From Acinetobacter sp. WC-141 (GTDB taxonomy: Bacteria; Pseudomonadota; Gammaproteobacteria; Pseudomonadales; Moraxellaceae): a stretch of 64,000 nucleotides of DNA. The stretch spans positions 54,721-118,720 of the forward strand of contig NZ_AMSS01000052.1 in assembly GCF_000313935.1 (NCBI RefSeq), read 5' to 3'. The notes under the pieces were generated by a model. That model made no database searches. It was given only the letters and a program-made list of their open reading frames with translations, and was not told the DNA's origin. The position numbers and the translations under genes are program-made. Positions 62,699 through 64,000 of this stretch are shown piece by piece; within the stretch, counting starts at the first letter, position 1; each line of letters begins with the position of its first letter.

Positions 62699-63153
62699 AT
62701 CATCTAAAATTATTTTTAAATATTCAATTTAATCTCGCAAGTAAATTTTTTTTGAAAATGTAATTTCATATGTTATTGTTTTTTAATTAAATTAATTGTT
62801 TATTAAATATTTGTTCAATAGCATGCGTGTTTTTGTTTTTTGTCGTTTTGTACATTCTGAAATTTTTTGTTATTGATAAGGTTTAATTAAGTGTGTTTGT
62901 AAAATTATATTATTATGTTCGGTTGAGTAATAATAGGTATGGTGATTATTTAAAAGGTAAAGATTATAATTATTTAAAATTATAAAACATTTTATAAATA
63001 ATAAGGTTATAAGGATTCTGTGTTTTTATTTTATATACATTTAAAAGGATTGATACATCACTTGGGTAGGAAAATATTATAGATCTTCTATCTTTATTAA
63101 ATCCGTTAACTAAAAGCGGTAGTGACTATAATTAAATATAGGAAGATATAACT
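62699..63153. other. AT-rich intergenic region before the KGG protein
   Basis: A 455-base AT-rich stretch (many T and A runs) with no supported frame. The final 60 bases contain the ribosome-binding site AGGAAG. A promoter for the KGG gene must lie here, but I cannot place it. Confidence 0.5.
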
Positions 63154-64000
63154 ATGGCTAATACTAGATACGAAGATGACGATAACAATAGTAATAGTAC
63201 AGGTACTTCAAATCGTGGATTTGCAAGTATGGATCCTGAAAGAGTAAGAGAAATAGCGAGTAAAGGTGGGCGAGCAGCCCATGCGAGTGGTAATGCGCAT
63301 GAATTTACTTCAGAAGAAGCTCGTGAAGCTGGACGAGCAGCGCATGCAAGCGGTAATGCGCATGAATTTACATCTGAAGAAGCCCGTGAAGCGGGTGCTT
63401 TAAGCCATAAAAATAGTAGTCGCGGTCGTAGCCGTGATGACGACGATGACGATGATGATCGCGGTAGCCGCTCAGGCGGCCGAGGCCGAGGTCGCAGCCG
63501 TGATGACGATGATGATGACGATCGCGGTAGCCGCTCAGGTGGTCGAGGCCGAGGTCGCAGCCGTGATGACGACGATGACGATGATGATCGCGGTAGCCGC
63601 TCAGGTGGTCGCGGCCGAGGTCGCAGCCGTGATGACGACGATGACGATGATGATCGCGGTAGCCGCTCAGGTGGTCGAGGCCGAGGTCGTAGCCGTGATG
63701 ACGACGATGATGACGATCGTGGTAGCCGCTCTAGCGGACGAGGCCGAGGTCGCAGCCGTGATGACGACGATGATGACGATCGTGGTAGCCGTTCAGGCGG
63801 CCGAGGTCGCGGTCGTAGCCGTGATGACGATGATGATGACGATCGCGGTAGTCGCTCTAGCGGACGAGGCCGTGGCCGCAGCCGTGATGACGATGAAGAT
63901 GACGATCGCGGTAGCCGCTCAGGTGGTCGAGGCCGAGGTCGTAGCCGTGATGACGATGATGATGATGATCGCGGTAGCCGCTCAGGTGGTCGAGGCCGAG
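63154..64000 (+). CDS. KGG-motif stress protein with Asp/Arg-Gly repeat tail (5' part)
   Basis: Open frame of 282 codons running off the right edge, start ATG at 63154 behind AGGAAG. Residues 1-30 are polar (NSNSTGTSNRGFASMDPE). Residues about 33-85 hold one KGG motif (IASKGGRAAHASGNAHEF) and two related copies (EAREAGRAAHASGNAHEF and EAREAGALSHKNSS), as in GsiB-like general stress proteins. From residue 90 the chain is a perfect-looking tandem repeat: an acidic block of seven or eight Asp, then RGSRSGGRGRGRSR. The end is not in the window. It should be fully disordered; role in stress or desiccation survival is inference. Confidence 0.82.
   Translation, partial: MANTRYEDDDNNSNSTGTSNRGFASMDPERVREIASKGGRAAHASGNAHEFTSEEAREAGRAAHASGNAHEFTSEEAREAGALSHKNSSRGRSRDDDDDDDDRGSRSGGRGRGRSRDDDDDDDRGSRSGGRGRGRSRDDDDDDDDRGSRSGGRGRGRSRDDDDDDDDRGSRSGGRGRGRSRDDDDDDDRGSRSSGRGRGRSRDDDDDDDRGSRSGGRGRGRSRDDDDDDDRGSRSSGRGRGRSRDDDEDDDRGSRSGGRGRGRSRDDDDDDDRGSRSGGRGR
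63421..64000 (+). repeat. Coding tandem repeat of 63/66 bp units
   Basis: Nine acidic blocks are seen in the window, in units of 63 bp (seven acidic codons) or 66 bp (eight). In order, the block lengths are 8, 7, 8, 8, 7, 7, 7, 7 (one Glu) and 7. Units differ by silent changes and a few substitutions (SSG for SGG; GAA for GAT). It is GC-rich compared with the flanks. The array runs past the right end. Confidence 0.92.

Noticed and set aside
63421..64000. CRISPR-like array
   Set aside because: The repeats are adjacent without spacers and code in frame for a low-complexity protein.

Overview
The window looks like an Acinetobacter chromosome, most likely the A. baumannii/calcoaceticus complex. 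The reasons are AT-rich DNA with very AT-rich intergenic gaps, a dca (dicarboxylate) cluster in the two-armed order I recall from Acinetobacter baylyi ADP1, DcaP-type outer-membrane channels, a liu operon, and a stress island with a large catalase and disordered hydrophilic proteins. I see no rRNA, tRNA, insertion sequence or CRISPR array. Both ends cut genes: a periplasmic amino-acid racemase on the left and a repeat-rich disordered protein on the right.

Layout. (1) 1-524: 5' part of a secreted alanine-racemase-fold enzyme, then 1.2 kb of AT-rich DNA without a convincing gene. (2) 1.7-9.8 kb: a 2-aminoethylphosphonate locus with a GntR/UTRA regulator, a binding protein, an ATPase, a fused two-module permease, an FAD oxidoreductase, PhnW and PhnX. 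An 18-bp perfect palindrome occurs twice, before the transporter block and before phnW, and is probably the regulator's operator. (3) 10-20.3 kb: a catabolic segment with an AAHS-type MFS carrier, an acyl-CoA dehydrogenase, a CaiB-type CoA-transferase, an IclR regulator, a crotonase, a nitronate monooxygenase, an RDD membrane protein, an MFS carrier and a second IclR regulator. (4) 20.4-31.6 kb: dcaF-H-C-E on the minus strand diverging from dcaA-K-I-J-P plus an MFS gene on the plus strand. The dehydrogenase, carrier, regulator and second MFS gene of segment 3 are close paralogues of dca-locus genes. A palindromic motif TTTCGCA-N-TGCGAAA recurs in the control regions of segments 3 and 4, suggesting one IclR-type regulon for dicarboxylate beta-oxidation. 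(5) 31.6-39.8 kb: a thioesterase, a large acyl-CoA dehydrogenase, a second thioesterase-like protein, and a fused indolepyruvate:ferredoxin oxidoreductase divergent from a LysR gene. (6) 40-53.7 kb: the leucine/isovalerate operon liuA-B-C-D-E, divergent from a TetR gene followed by an acyl-CoA synthetase, a methyltransferase and a second DcaP-like porin, then an SGNH hydrolase and a LysR gene. (7) 53.7-64 kb: a stress or accessory region with a small lipoprotein, a tiny membrane protein behind a structured RNA element, another tiny lipoprotein, two small hydrophilic proteins (one about two-thirds Gln/Asn), a CinA/PncC-like protein, a putative haem-oxygenase-like di-iron protein, a KatE-type catalase, a stress-type SDR, an unknown gene, and a KGG-motif protein whose tail is a long tandem repeat of alternating Asp and Arg/Gly/Ser blocks.

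The most promising leads are the two shared operator motifs, the partial duplication of the dca system, the structured RNA with its adjoining small-protein genes, the 3'-end scar of the nitronate monooxygenase gene on the far side of an RDD gene, and the low-complexity proteins next to the catalase. All family assignments come from motif recognition; no database search was possible.
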